42,752 bases of DNA from an uncultured Chitinophagaceae bacterium (lineage in GTDB: Bacteria; Bacteroidota; Bacteroidia; Chitinophagales; Chitinophagaceae), in contig CALKVC010000035.1 in NCBI GenBank assembly GCA_937996595.1, forward strand, positions 1 through 42,752, written 5' to 3'. The notes beneath the pieces were generated by a model that saw only the letters and a program-made list of their open reading frames with translations, was not told the DNA's origin and ran no database searches. Made by a program: the position numbers and the translations under genes. This document shows positions 31,987 through 41,173 of the stretch, in pieces (position 1 is the first letter of the stretch; every line of letters starts with the position of its first letter).

Positions 31987-33366
31987 ATGATATCATCGGT
32001 GAATGATTTTAACAGGGTTTTCTTCATAGGGGTGGCCGGAACAGGAATGAGCGCTATCGCCCAATACCTCTCTGGTACAGGAAAGCAAGTGGGCGGCAGC
32101 GACCGTTATTTTAAACCGGGCGTGTACAACGATACACGAGAGAAACTGGAAGCAGCCGGTATCAGCTGTTTTGAACAGAATGGCGAGGGCATCACCGGTG
32201 AAACCGAACTGGTAGTGGTGTCAACAGCTATTGAAGATACCGTTCCTGAAGTACAGAAAGCAAAGCAGTTATCCATTCCCGTTATGAAGCGGAGCGAGCT
32301 GCTGGCACTCATCGCCCGGAGTAAAAAAACGGTAGCAGTTGGCGGCACTTCCGGCAAAAGCACCAGCAGCGCCATGCTGTATCATATACTGGAAAAAGCT
32401 GGTATGGAACCCAGCATCATCAGCGGTGCCGGGCTGGTGAGTATCATAAAAGAAGGAATGATCGGCAATGCAAAAGTGGGGAAGGGCGACTGGCTGGTGA
32501 TTGAAGCGGACGAAAGCGATGGCAGCATTGTTCAGTATACACCAGAAGTGGGCCTGTTGCTCAATGTGGATAAGGATCACCAGGAAATTGCTGAACTGAT
32601 GGATATCTTCGGCCGGTTTAAAGCGAATACGCGGGAACTTTTTGTGGTTAACCAATCCAATGCCCTGGCCAGGCAACTTTCTTCAGATATTGCTCATGAT
32701 TTTTCAATTGATGAAAACCAGCCTGCCGGTTACATGGCAACGGGATTCCGGCAGACAGGGCTACAAATAAGATTTGCAATAAACCAGGTATCATTTTTAT
32801 TAAACACCGTGGGCAGGCATAATATGGAAAATGCGCTGGCAGCAGTAACGGTTGCCTGCCAGTTGGGCGTAAGCCTGCAAACCTGTTCAGATGCTTTGCA
32901 GCATTATGAAGGGATATACCGGCGTCACCAGTTGCTCGGGAGAAAAAACGGCGTGTATGTAATTGATGATTATGCCCATAACCCGGTGAAATGTGCCGCA
33001 TCCATTGCCGCCTGCCAGCATATTGCACCAAAAGTAGTAGCCTGGTTTCAGCCTCATGGCTATGGGCCTACCCGTTTTCTTAAGAATGATTTCATACATG
33101 AGTTTGTAAATGTGTTAAGGCCTGATGATGAAATATGGATGAGCGAGATTTTTTATGCCGGGGGAACAGCCGTAAAAGACATTTCCGCCAACGACCTGGT
33201 GGAAGGGATTAAAGCGTATGGCAAAAATGCATTTTTTGTTGAGGACAGGAACGAATTGCTGAAGCATATAAAACCTCATCTTACAGGCGATTGTGTACTG
33301 CTTTTAATGGGAGCCCGCGATCCGGGCCTGGAAACATTTTGTAATTCCGTTTGGGAAAAATTATAA
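31987..33366 (+). CDS. Mur-ligase-family enzyme, MurC/Mpl-like
   Basis: The 459-residue protein has the three Mur-ligase domains. The N-terminal Rossmann part has VFFIGVAGTGMSAIAQYL; the ATP loop is AVGGTSGKSTSS (residues ~117-128); the middle has VIEADESDGSIVQY and LLNVDKDHQEI; the end has RRHQLLGRKNGVYVIDDYAHNPVK. MurC itself has GTHGKTTT, so the loop GTSGKSTSS and the loss of that His mark a variant. It is far from a cell-wall gene cluster and ends 27 bases before hutI. A second MurC, an Mpl-like recycling ligase or a novel amide ligase are all possible. ATG at 31987 is preferred over TTG 31978. Confidence 0.75.
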   Translation: MISSVNDFNRVFFIGVAGTGMSAIAQYLSGTGKQVGGSDRYFKPGVYNDTREKLEAAGISCFEQNGEGITGETELVVVSTAIEDTVPEVQKAKQLSIPVMKRSELLALIARSKKTVAVGGTSGKSTSSAMLYHILEKAGMEPSIISGAGLVSIIKEGMIGNAKVGKGDWLVIEADESDGSIVQYTPEVGLLLNVDKDHQEIAELMDIFGRFKANTRELFVVNQSNALARQLSSDIAHDFSIDENQPAGYMATGFRQTGLQIRFAINQVSFLLNTVGRHNMENALAAVTVACQLGVSLQTCSDALQHYEGIYRRHQLLGRKNGVYVIDDYAHNPVKCAASIAACQHIAPKVVAWFQPHGYGPTRFLKNDFIHEFVNVLRPDDEIWMSEIFYAGGTAVKDISANDLVEGIKAYGKNAFFVEDRNELLKHIKPHLTGDCVLLLMGARDPGLETFCNSVWEKL

Positions 33367-33392
33367 CTCAGGTAAAAACCAGGTACAACAGG

Positions 33393-34634
33393 ATGACAAC
33401 ACTCATTACAAATATTAAGCAACTCATCAATACCCGCGAAACGTTTACCTTGCTCCGGGGGAAAGAACTGGCGGAACTGCCTGTCATTGAAAATGCATTC
33501 CTGCTGGTTGAAGACGGCATCATTGCTGCATACGGCGCCATGTATGAACTTGAATTGAAAGTGCCTCAGATGCCCAAAGCGGTGATAGATGCCGAAGGGC
33601 AGTTTGTAATGCCCTGCTGGTGCGACAGCCATACACATATCGTATTTGCCGGTAGCAGGGAAAACGAGTTTGTTGACAAGATCAGGGGGCTTAGCTATGC
33701 AGAGATTGCTGCCAGGGGCGGTGGCATCCTCAATTCCTCAGAAAAATTAAATGCCTGCTCCGAAGAGGAATTGTTTCAGCAATCATGGAAACGGTTGCAG
33801 GAAATTAACAGGCTGGGTACCGGTGCCATCGAGATAAAAAGCGGGTATGGCTTATCGGTAGCCGGTGAGTTGAAAATGCTTAGGGTGATAAAAAGATTGA
33901 AAGAACAATCCGATATGATCATCAGGTCTACATTCCTGGGCGCACATACCTATCCCCGGGCATTTAAGGAAAACCATGAAGGGTATATCCAACAGATCAT
34001 TGAAGAGATGTTGCCGGTTATAGCAGCAGAAAAACTGGCAGATTATATTGATGTCTTTTGTGAAACCGGGTTTTTCTCCCCGCAGGAAATGGAAAGGATC
34101 TGTAAGGCTGGAGCAGCACTTGGGTTAAGACCCAAGCTGCATATTAACCAGTTGAACAGCATTGGTGGTTTGGAAACTGCCGTAAAACTGGGAGCGGTTT
34201 CGGCAGACCACCTGGAAACCATGACAGAACAGGATATTTCCGTTCTGTCAACATCAAATACGATCGGTACATTGTTGCCAACGGCTGCATTTTTTCTACG
34301 CATGCCTTTTCAGCCTGCCAGGCAATTGATAGATGCCGGGTGTGCGATTGCGCTGGCCAGTGATTATAATCCCGGTTCATCGCCCAGCGGCAATATGAAC
34401 CTGGTGGTATCTATGAGTTGCATCCAGATGAAGATGTTACCGGAAGAAGCCATCAATGCAGCAACAATCAATGGCGCGTATGCGATGGGGGTAGAAGATA
34501 TGGCAGGAAGCATCAGCACCGGCAAAAAAGCAAACCTGTTATTTATCAAACCGGTTCCTTCCCTTGCTTATATGCCATACGCTTTTGGAACCAACCTGGT
34601 AGACAAAGTGATGATGAACGGTGTGTTTATCTGA
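33393..34634 (+). CDS. hutI: Imidazolonepropionase
   Basis: The 413-residue amidohydrolase opens the imidazolone ring in histidine breakdown to give N-formimino-glutamate. The metal-binding CDSHTH (His80, His82) leads into VFAGSRENEF, a HutI-specific pattern. Later come GTGAIEIKSGYGL, FLGAHTYP, HINQLN and ALASDYNPGSSPSGN with the catalytic Asp. The ATG at 33393 is chosen because the upstream in-frame start at 33351 lies inside the end of the Mur-ligase gene. It is likely co-transcribed with that gene. The stop is 11 bases from the convergent hydrolase gene. Confidence 0.95.
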   Translation: MTTLITNIKQLINTRETFTLLRGKELAELPVIENAFLLVEDGIIAAYGAMYELELKVPQMPKAVIDAEGQFVMPCWCDSHTHIVFAGSRENEFVDKIRGLSYAEIAARGGGILNSSEKLNACSEEELFQQSWKRLQEINRLGTGAIEIKSGYGLSVAGELKMLRVIKRLKEQSDMIIRSTFLGAHTYPRAFKENHEGYIQQIIEEMLPVIAAEKLADYIDVFCETGFFSPQEMERICKAGAALGLRPKLHINQLNSIGGLETAVKLGAVSADHLETMTEQDISVLSTSNTIGTLLPTAAFFLRMPFQPARQLIDAGCAIALASDYNPGSSPSGNMNLVVSMSCIQMKMLPEEAINAATINGAYAMGVEDMAGSISTGKKANLLFIKPVPSLAYMPYAFGTNLVDKVMMNGVFI

Positions 34635-34645
34635 TGTTTTTATCG

Positions 34646-36115
34646 TTAGCCTTTAATGAATTGAACCGTCCTGATCGTACTGCCAGCATCGTCAGTGATT
34701 TTTACCATATAAGTGCCTGGTGACAGGGCCCCGATACCTAATGCGAAAATAGTATTTCCCCGGGCAAGGTTCCGGTTTCCGGATAAAATTTGTTTCCCCG
34801 GCAAATCCATTACTATATACCGTACATTTTTATCCCTATTGCTGTATAATTCAATATTCAGGTTACTGCCTGCGGGGTTTGGATATAAAGCGGTAACGGC
34901 AACATCGTGCTCCCCGGTTTTTAACTTGATGGTTTCAGAATAGCTGTAACTCCCGTCTTTGTCGGTTATCCTTAACCGGTAGAATGAATGTCCCGGAAAA
35001 GGGTAGAAGTCCGTTACCTGGTATGCACTGTTATCCCCACGGGGCAATTCTTTTTTTAATGGTTTAAACTGAACCCCGTCATAACTTTTTTCCAATGAAT
35101 AATGCAAGAGGTTGTATTCAGTGGATACCTGCCAGTTTATGAGGGTGTTGTTACCAGACACTTTCCCCTTAAAGTGAAGCAGGTTAACCGGAAGTACACC
35201 GCAGGATGGGAATCCGGTGCAGGTACTTTGCTTGGTAACACCGGTCATATTGGTATATGCTGCAAGAAAAGCTTCACCACGCAGGCAGATGCCCTTGAGG
35301 TAATAATCAAGAAAAGGCAGCAGTAATTCAGTTATTTTATTATAAACAATGGCTGGCGTTATTCCGGAACTATTGCATCCGGTTGTTAATTGGCCGAATA
35401 CACAGGTGCCGTTGTTATTGGCAAACTGGCAATGCAGGGCACTGGTAATGTTTATGAATGTTTTACATGTATTATTCACATTGCCATACATTGCCTGTTG
35501 AACAGTAGGGGGTACTATGCAATCATTGCTGCCTCCAAATAACAGTGCCGGTTTCAGGGTTAAAGCAGCGGCTGCAGTTGCCGATGGGTTGGTTTCTGCT
35601 GCTGCAAAATTAAATACCACGTCGGCAGGCGAATTACCCGCAGCGGCCAGGAAACTGGCGCCACCACCCATGGAGTGCCCGGCAACAGCCGATTTATTCC
35701 TCACCCGCCGGTATAAAAATGAACTGCTGTTATTGTCAAATGATATAATGGCACTGCATAAAAATGCAAGGTCTTTCCCAAAATTATCATGTGAGGGAGC
35801 GAGGCTGCCTTCTGTGGTTGGCATGGCTACGATGTATCCGTATTTTACCAGTGAATCGGCCAGCCAGGCATAGGATGATACAGGAATTACAAAACCATGT
35901 CCGAATACAACTACCGGAAACTTATCTGTTCCGGCTGCTATTGGTACATTATTCCCGCTGATATCAGCCGGGTAATAAATTTCGGTGTTTACCTGCCTGT
36001 TAGAACGGGCCGGATCAGCGATACTCAATACCTGCCTGCCTTTTAAATAAGTTTGTGCCGTGGAAGCCGTTGATATAACAGCAAACAGCAAGCTGAAGAT
36101 GTAGTATTTTTTCAT
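34646..36115 (-). CDS. Alpha/beta hydrolase exported by the type IX system
   Basis: The 489-residue secreted protein has a signal peptide (ending STAQ), an alpha/beta-hydrolase domain and a C-terminal sorting tail. The triad is visible: Ser148 in AGHSMGGG, Asp198 in GGSNDCIVPP and His228 in SALHCQF; GHGF at 72-75 can form the oxyanion hole. The middle has a fibronectin-like part (LINWQVSTEYNLLHYSLEKS). The tail, with LYPNPAGSNLNIELYS and GTYMVKI, is the T9SS signal of Bacteroidota. The fold and the GHSMGG motif are like PAF-acetylhydrolase, dienelactone hydrolase and polyester hydrolases, so a lipase, esterase or polyesterase is possible. Substrate unknown. Confidence 0.85.
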   Translation of the reverse strand: MKKYYIFSLLFAVISTASTAQTYLKGRQVLSIADPARSNRQVNTEIYYPADISGNNVPIAAGTDKFPVVVFGHGFVIPVSSYAWLADSLVKYGYIVAMPTTEGSLAPSHDNFGKDLAFLCSAIISFDNNSSSFLYRRVRNKSAVAGHSMGGGASFLAAAGNSPADVVFNFAAAETNPSATAAAALTLKPALLFGGSNDCIVPPTVQQAMYGNVNNTCKTFINITSALHCQFANNNGTCVFGQLTTGCNSSGITPAIVYNKITELLLPFLDYYLKGICLRGEAFLAAYTNMTGVTKQSTCTGFPSCGVLPVNLLHFKGKVSGNNTLINWQVSTEYNLLHYSLEKSYDGVQFKPLKKELPRGDNSAYQVTDFYPFPGHSFYRLRITDKDGSYSYSETIKLKTGEHDVAVTALYPNPAGSNLNIELYSNRDKNVRYIVMDLPGKQILSGNRNLARGNTIFALGIGALSPGTYMVKITDDAGSTIRTVQFIKG

Positions 36116-36261
36116 GAAGTTGAATATTTTAAGGAAACTGGAGGGATTTAACCGGCCATTTATAGGATGGAGCTGCTTTGCAACAAGGGATCAGGATGAA
36201 TTACAATATACTGAAATAATAGCATGGCCTGCTATTTTGTTTAACTTATGGAAGAAAATCT

Positions 36262-36292
36262 TTTCAGAGTTCATGTTTCCGTTGCATCTTTG
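36262..36292 (+). promoter_or_regulatory. Probable promoter of ftcD
   Basis: CATCTTTG at 36285-36292 differs from TAnnTTTG only in the first base, and TTTC at 36262-36265 lies 19 bases upstream as a -33-like element. It is 23 bases before the ATG at 36316. Confidence 0.4.
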
Positions 36293-36315
36293 CCGGGAAA
36301 GAAAAATAAATATAT

Positions 36316-37992
36316 ATGCAGCAATTAATTGAATGCGTTCCCAATTTTTCCGAAGGGAATGATCTGAATATCATCAACCAGGTAACAGCGCAGATAGAAT
36401 CTGTAGAAGGTGTAAGACTGCTGAATGTTGATCCCGGAAAAGCCACCAACCGTACCGTGGTAACCATGGTTGGCGAACCGGCTGCCGTGGTGGAAGCTGC
36501 ATTCAGGGCCATAAAAAAGGCCGGTGAGCTAATAGACATGAGCAAACATAAAGGCGAACACCCACGCATGGGGGCTACCGATGTATGCCCCCTGATTCCC
36601 ATTGCAAATATTAGTATGGAAGAAACGGCCGCTTTTGCCCGGCAACTGGCACAGCGGGTGGGGGAAGAGCTGCAATTGCCCGTTTACCTGTATGAAGCCG
36701 CACAGCCCGATAAGAGCAGGAGCAATCTTTCGGTTATCCGTGCCGGTGAGTATGAAGGCTTTGCCAAAAAGATACTGCAGCCTGAATGGAAACCCGATTT
36801 CGGGCCGGCTGTTTTTGATGCCAAACGCGGAGCCACCGTTATTGGTGCACGCGATTTCCTGGTGGCGTATAATGTAAACCTGAATACAACCAGCACCCGC
36901 AGGGCCAATGCAGTTGCATTCGATATCCGGGAAGCCGGCAGGGTGAAAAGGGTGAATGGAAAAGTGGTGAATGATGAAAACGGCAAACCAATAAATATCC
37001 CGGGAAGCCTGAAAGCCGTGAAAGCCATCGGATGGTTCATTGAAGAATATGGCATAGCGCAGATTTCCATCAACCTCACCAATATTAATATTACACCTGT
37101 ACATATCGCATTTGATGAAGCCTGTAAAAAGGCCGTTGAACGGGGGATACGCGTTACCGGTAGCGAACTGGTCGGCCTTATTCCTTTGAAAGCCATGACG
37201 GATGCAGGGAAATATTTTTTAAGGAAACAGCAGCGAAGCACCGGGGTAAGTGAAAAAGAACTCATTAAGATTGCCATCAAATCTATGGGTTTGGATGAAC
37301 TGGGGCCTTTTAAACCGGAAGAACGGATTATTGAATATATGCTGGCCAATAAATCTGACAGCCGGCTTGTACAGATGACACTTTCTGATTTTGCTGATGA
37401 AACAGCCAGTGAAAGCCCGGCACCGGGCGGGGGTTCTATTTCTGCCTATGTGGGCGCCCTCGGCATTTCCCTGGCCACCATGGTTGCCAACCTGTCTTCG
37501 CATAAAAAAGGCTGGGATGAACGCTGGGAAGAATTCAGTAACTGGGCCGAAAAAGGGGAACAGTATAAAAATGAACTGGTTAAACTGGTTGATGCAGATA
37601 CCCGTGCATTTAACCAGATCATGGAAGCTTTTGCACTGCCAAAATCTTCTGAAACAGAAAAATCCATTCGGCAGAAAGCCATCCAGGATGCCACCCGGTA
37701 TGCCATTGAAATTCCGGCTAAAGTGATGCAGGTTTCTTTTGAAAGTATGCAGGTTATTAAGGCAATGGCTGAAACCGGCAATCCAAATTCAGTTTCTGAT
37801 GCCGGCGTAGGCGCCCTTTGTGCCAGGGCAGCTGTGATGGGCGCATTTATGAACGTACGTATCAATGCAACCGGTTATGAAGACAAACAATTTGTAGATG
37901 AATTGATAGCAAAAGGCAAGGAAACAGAAGCTAAAACCATTGCACTGGAAACTGAAATCCTTAAAATAGTGAATGAAAAGATCGGGGTTTGA
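36316..37992 (+). CDS. ftcD: Glutamate formimidoyltransferase / formimidoyl-THF cyclodeaminase
   Basis: The 558-residue protein is a fusion of two enzymes. Residues ~1-330 are the formimidoyltransferase: IECVPNFSEGND at the start, HKGEHPRMGATDVCPLIP, and ARDFLVAYNVNLNT. Residues ~350-558 are the cyclodeaminase: SDFADETASESPAPGGGSISAY, a helix-rich domain. It transfers the formimino group of formiminoglutamate to tetrahydrofolate and then releases ammonia to give 5,10-methenyl-THF. The order and length are as in animal FTCD and many Bacteroidota. It lies near hutI and a hutG-like gene, so the cell could use either or both routes from formiminoglutamate. Confidence 0.95.
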   Translation: MQQLIECVPNFSEGNDLNIINQVTAQIESVEGVRLLNVDPGKATNRTVVTMVGEPAAVVEAAFRAIKKAGELIDMSKHKGEHPRMGATDVCPLIPIANISMEETAAFARQLAQRVGEELQLPVYLYEAAQPDKSRSNLSVIRAGEYEGFAKKILQPEWKPDFGPAVFDAKRGATVIGARDFLVAYNVNLNTTSTRRANAVAFDIREAGRVKRVNGKVVNDENGKPINIPGSLKAVKAIGWFIEEYGIAQISINLTNINITPVHIAFDEACKKAVERGIRVTGSELVGLIPLKAMTDAGKYFLRKQQRSTGVSEKELIKIAIKSMGLDELGPFKPEERIIEYMLANKSDSRLVQMTLSDFADETASESPAPGGGSISAYVGALGISLATMVANLSSHKKGWDERWEEFSNWAEKGEQYKNELVKLVDADTRAFNQIMEAFALPKSSETEKSIRQKAIQDATRYAIEIPAKVMQVSFESMQVIKAMAETGNPNSVSDAGVGALCARAAVMGAFMNVRINATGYEDKQFVDELIAKGKETEAKTIALETEILKIVNEKIGV

Positions 37993-38033
37993 TAAGCTAA
38001 CCTGTTATTCAGGTAAAGTGTTTCATTTTATGA

Positions 38034-38402
38034 TCAGCAGACTTTGTTAGGATTTTCGTAATTGTCACTTTGGTCTTCATTGGTATGATCCAGGCAAGCA
38101 AAATCCTTTTCAATTAATATAAATAAAGAATTACCACCAGGAAGCGGCATGGTTGCTTCAAATCCTATGATGTCGTTATTGGGCCAGGCTTTAATATCAC
38201 TTCCGGGTACCTCTACCAAAACCTTATTGTCAATAAAGGAAGCAGTCATTTCCCGGATGGCATTATTGCTTGTTAATGCATAGGTTAATGCTGCCTGAAC
38301 AAAATTTGTCTGCTCTTCTAAATAGCCGTTATTTGCCAGTGTGGCCACATCGGTTTTGGTTAAACGCAGCCTGATTGAATTTCCTTTGATACGCAATTTC
38401 AT
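38034..38402 (-). CDS. Small protein linked to molybdenum genes (DUF7009-like)
   Basis: A 122-residue soluble protein starts MKLRIKGNSIRLRLTKTDV and contains NDIIGFEATMP and SLFILIEKDFACLD; it ends in a Cys, PNKVC. The two final-third Cys residues could bind metal. I associate this start with the DUF7009 group that occurs next to fdhD in Bacteroidota, but cannot confirm it here. It is the last of three minus-strand genes (mobA, fdhD, this), 42 bases past fdhD, so it probably belongs to molybdoenzyme maturation. Confidence 0.6.
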   Translation of the reverse strand: MKLRIKGNSIRLRLTKTDVATLANNGYLEEQTNFVQAALTYALTSNNAIREMTASFIDNKVLVEVPGSDIKAWPNNDIIGFEATMPLPGGNSLFILIEKDFACLDHTNEDQSDNYENPNKVC

Positions 38403-38444
38403 AGTGCTGATATTTTAAATGCTGAATATAATCCTTCATATCCC

Positions 38445-39275
38445 TTAACTGTCAGTTTGAATCCGCTGATGACCGGAATATATATTAAACCGGTCATGCT
38501 TGAGGAATCCTACCAGCGTGATACCGGCATCCTTCGCCATTTCCACTGCCAGGCTGGAAGGAGCGCCCAATGCCAGCACGATTTGTATACCAGCCATAGC
38601 AGCTTTTTGTAAAAGTTCAAAACTGGCCCTGCCGCTCAGTAATAAGATGCAATGGCCTAACGGTAAGCGGTTGCTTAATAATGCAAAACCAACCAGTTTG
38701 TCAAGCGCATTATGCCTGCCAACATCTTCCCTTTGCAGAAAATACGATCCGTCCTTATTAAAAATCGTACTTGCATGTAACCCACCAGTGGCTTCAAATA
38801 CAGATTGCGATTGTTTAGCTGATTCAAGCAGGCTGTACAGTAAACTTGCAGGCACTGCCGTAAATTCCTGTGCAGGGTAATTGTTCCATTCATTACTGAT
38901 GGCGTCTATACTGGCTTTCCCGCATATACCGCAACTGGAAGTAGTATAAAAATTCCGCTCAGCTTTATGCAGGTTGGGCAGGATGTTTTCTTGTAAAGTA
39001 ACCAGTATCCTGTTCTCATCTGCCGGAACATGCCTGATGTCTTCAATATCAGAATGCTGCCGGATGATCCCTTCCGTAAACAGGAAACCCGCAGCCAGTT
39101 CCCTGTCATGCCCCGGTGTACGCATGGTTACAGCAACCGGCTTTTGAATCCGGCCAGTAGCAGTACTGTATGTCAGTTGAACCTCCAGCGGTTCTTCTAC
39201 CGCCACCTGGTCGTTTACGGAAATAGCCCTTCTTTCAATTACTTTCAGGATTTGTATTTGTTCTGTCTGGCCCAT
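38445..39275 (-). CDS. fdhD: Formate dehydrogenase accessory sulfurtransferase
   Basis: The 276-residue FdhD transfers sulfur to the molybdenum cofactor of formate dehydrogenase-like enzymes. Characteristic segments are TSSCGICGKASIDAI, with the sulfur-carrying CxxC loop, REDVGRHNALDKLVG, LLSGRASFELLQKAAMAGI and APSSLAVEMAKDAGITLVGF near the end. It is flanked on the same strand by mobA upstream (11 bases) and the small 38034 gene, as a cofactor operon. No formate dehydrogenase gene is in this window, so the client enzyme lies elsewhere. Confidence 0.95.
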   Translation of the reverse strand: MGQTEQIQILKVIERRAISVNDQVAVEEPLEVQLTYSTATGRIQKPVAVTMRTPGHDRELAAGFLFTEGIIRQHSDIEDIRHVPADENRILVTLQENILPNLHKAERNFYTTSSCGICGKASIDAISNEWNNYPAQEFTAVPASLLYSLLESAKQSQSVFEATGGLHASTIFNKDGSYFLQREDVGRHNALDKLVGFALLSNRLPLGHCILLLSGRASFELLQKAAMAGIQIVLALGAPSSLAVEMAKDAGITLVGFLKHDRFNIYSGHQRIQTDS

Positions 39276-39286
39276 TATTTTTTTTA

Positions 39287-39916
39287 TTACTGCTTCATTG
39301 CATCAGTTGCAAAATACATTTTTGCCTTCATATAGTCGGCATAGGTATCCGCACTGGTTATGCATATTTCATCAGCCGGTAAATATTTCCGTGCATTGTT
39401 CTCCACTAAAAAATATTGTAACGACAATTGATTGCATTTATGCATTTCCGTTATCCGGTTGCAGGCTTCTGCAGGATAATAAGCCAGCAAAGGTTCGTAC
39501 ATATTTTCGTTTACATTGTAAAAGGCGGCAGGACTGTTTTCCGGGGAAACGAATGTTATGAATCGTTCCAGTTCATCCGGGTGCAGGTATGGGTAATCGC
39601 AGCCAATGAATAAGAAATTGTGCCCGGGTAAGTTGTTGTAAGCGGTAAGCAGGCCAGCCATCGGGCCGCATCCGCTAAGATAGGGCAGGTCGGGTAGGGT
39701 TTCATAACGATCAGCGAAGGCAGCCACCTGTTCTTCGTTGCAGGAAACAAATACCTGGTTACAATGTTTTTCAAGCATCTGATAGAACCTGGAAACTTCC
39801 GGTTGTTGCCGGTAAACAAGCAGGCTTTTGTCTCGCCCCATGCGGCTGCTTTTTCCACCGCAGGCTACCAGTCCGGTAATACCCGTTACATCATTTTTTT
39901 TTACACTGCACAGCAT
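39287..39916 (-). CDS. mobA: Molybdenum cofactor guanylyltransferase
   Basis: The 209-residue enzyme attaches GMP to molybdopterin. The nucleotide-binding signature is ACGGKSSRMGRDKSLL near residue 18, close to the usual LAGGxSxRMGxDK, with Cys replacing the first Gly-preceding residue. GCGPMAGLLTAYNNLP and LFIGCDYPYLHPDE follow in the normal order. It heads the minus-strand trio with fdhD. No promoter matches exactly; TAAAGGTA at 39935-39942 is one base off a reversed TAnnTTTG. Confidence 0.9.
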   Translation of the reverse strand: MLCSVKKNDVTGITGLVACGGKSSRMGRDKSLLVYRQQPEVSRFYQMLEKHCNQVFVSCNEEQVAAFADRYETLPDLPYLSGCGPMAGLLTAYNNLPGHNFLFIGCDYPYLHPDELERFITFVSPENSPAAFYNVNENMYEPLLAYYPAEACNRITEMHKCNQLSLQYFLVENNARKYLPADEICITSADTYADYMKAKMYFATDAMKQ

Positions 39917-40072
39917 CAGTCAATTGTATAAGTGTAAAGGTACACATTGCATGGGAAGTAAATAAAACCACGATAGCCGCAATGGTTTACCCGGGATTGT
40001 ACCTTCTGATAAGTACTGGCAGCAGGTTAACCGAAAGGAATAAGTGAGCGGTATTTTACCTATCTTCCCGTC

Positions 40073-41125
40073 ATGAAGCATTTTAAATTTTACAGCAAGG
40101 AAGATATCCTGTCGCTGACCAAAGTACGCCGTTTTGAAACAAAGTTAGGCGAACGTATCAGGCACCTGGAACCGGGTGGCGAATGGCCTGAAGTTTTGCA
40201 TCAGTCGCCTGCCAAATATGTATTGGTAGGCATTCCGGAAGATATTGGTGTAAAAGCGAACCTGGGCATGGGGGGCGCCGACACCAGCTGGCTTCCATTT
40301 CTCAATGCGTTCCTTAATATTCAAAGCAACGATTACCTGTTGGGAGATGAAATGCTGTTGCTTGGCCATTTTGATTTCGGGGACATCAAATACCTCGTAG
40401 AAAATAATGCATATAAGAAAGACGAACTGATTGATGCATACCGGCATGCAGTGAACATCATTGATGAAGAGGTTGAGCATATCATAAAAGCCATAGCAGC
40501 GGCAAAAAAAATACCCATTGTTATTGGTGGCGGGCATAACAATTCATACCCGATAATAAAAGCAGTGGCAAAAGGGTTGTTTAAAGCGCAGGTGATTCCG
40601 CTGGCACAGGTTAACTGTATCAACCTGGATGCCCAGGCCGATTTCAGGCCATTGGAAGGAAGGCATAGTGGCAATGCATTCAGTTATGCGGAAGAAGACG
40701 GCTACCTGGGTAAATACGCAGTGATTGGCCTGCACGAGAATTATCTGGCCCAAAATGTATTAATGGAATTTCGGGATAACCCTTTTGTTTGGTATACCAC
40801 CTATGAAGATATCTTTATTCATGAAAAATTGAATTTCACCCAGGCGGTGGCCCATGCAGGAGGTTTTACGGAAGATACATATACCGGCATCGACCTCGAC
40901 CTGGATGCCATTGAACACGTATTGAGCAGTGCAGCCACTCCGGCAGGCATCAGCGTGTTGCAAGCCAGGCAATTCATACAATTTACGGCAACCGATTCAA
41001 AAGTGGCATACCTGCATATTGTGGAAGGTGCCTGCCAGTTATCAGACGGAAGGAGAGACGATACTACGGGTAAGCTTATCAGTTACCTCGTGAGCGATTT
41101 TGTAAAAGCCAGGCTAAATGGATAA
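40073..41125 (+). CDS. hutG: HutG-like formimidoylglutamase (ureohydrolase family)
   Basis: The 350-residue protein belongs to the arginase/agmatinase/formimidoylglutamase fold, which uses two Mn ions. Metal-ligand segments are GGGHNNSYP with His155, LDAQADFRPLEGRHSGN with Asp186 and Asp190, and GIDLDLDAI with Asp274 and Asp276. Position 188 is Gln where the family has the His of DAHxD, so one Mn ligand is changed. The EGRHSGN stretch and neighbours hutI and ftcD favour formiminoglutamate as substrate, giving glutamate and formamide. It lies alone on the plus strand. Confidence 0.8.
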   Translation: MKHFKFYSKEDILSLTKVRRFETKLGERIRHLEPGGEWPEVLHQSPAKYVLVGIPEDIGVKANLGMGGADTSWLPFLNAFLNIQSNDYLLGDEMLLLGHFDFGDIKYLVENNAYKKDELIDAYRHAVNIIDEEVEHIIKAIAAAKKIPIVIGGGHNNSYPIIKAVAKGLFKAQVIPLAQVNCINLDAQADFRPLEGRHSGNAFSYAEEDGYLGKYAVIGLHENYLAQNVLMEFRDNPFVWYTTYEDIFIHEKLNFTQAVAHAGGFTEDTYTGIDLDLDAIEHVLSSAATPAGISVLQARQFIQFTATDSKVAYLHIVEGACQLSDGRRDDTTGKLISYLVSDFVKARLNG

Positions 41126-41173
41126 ATAAATTAAATAGCAATGCAACAAATCAGCATTATAAAGTAAACATTT

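Noticed and set aside
37999..38014. ACCTG/CAGGT hairpin between ftcD and the 38034 gene as a terminator
   Set aside because: Only five base pairs and no T-run, too weak to call.
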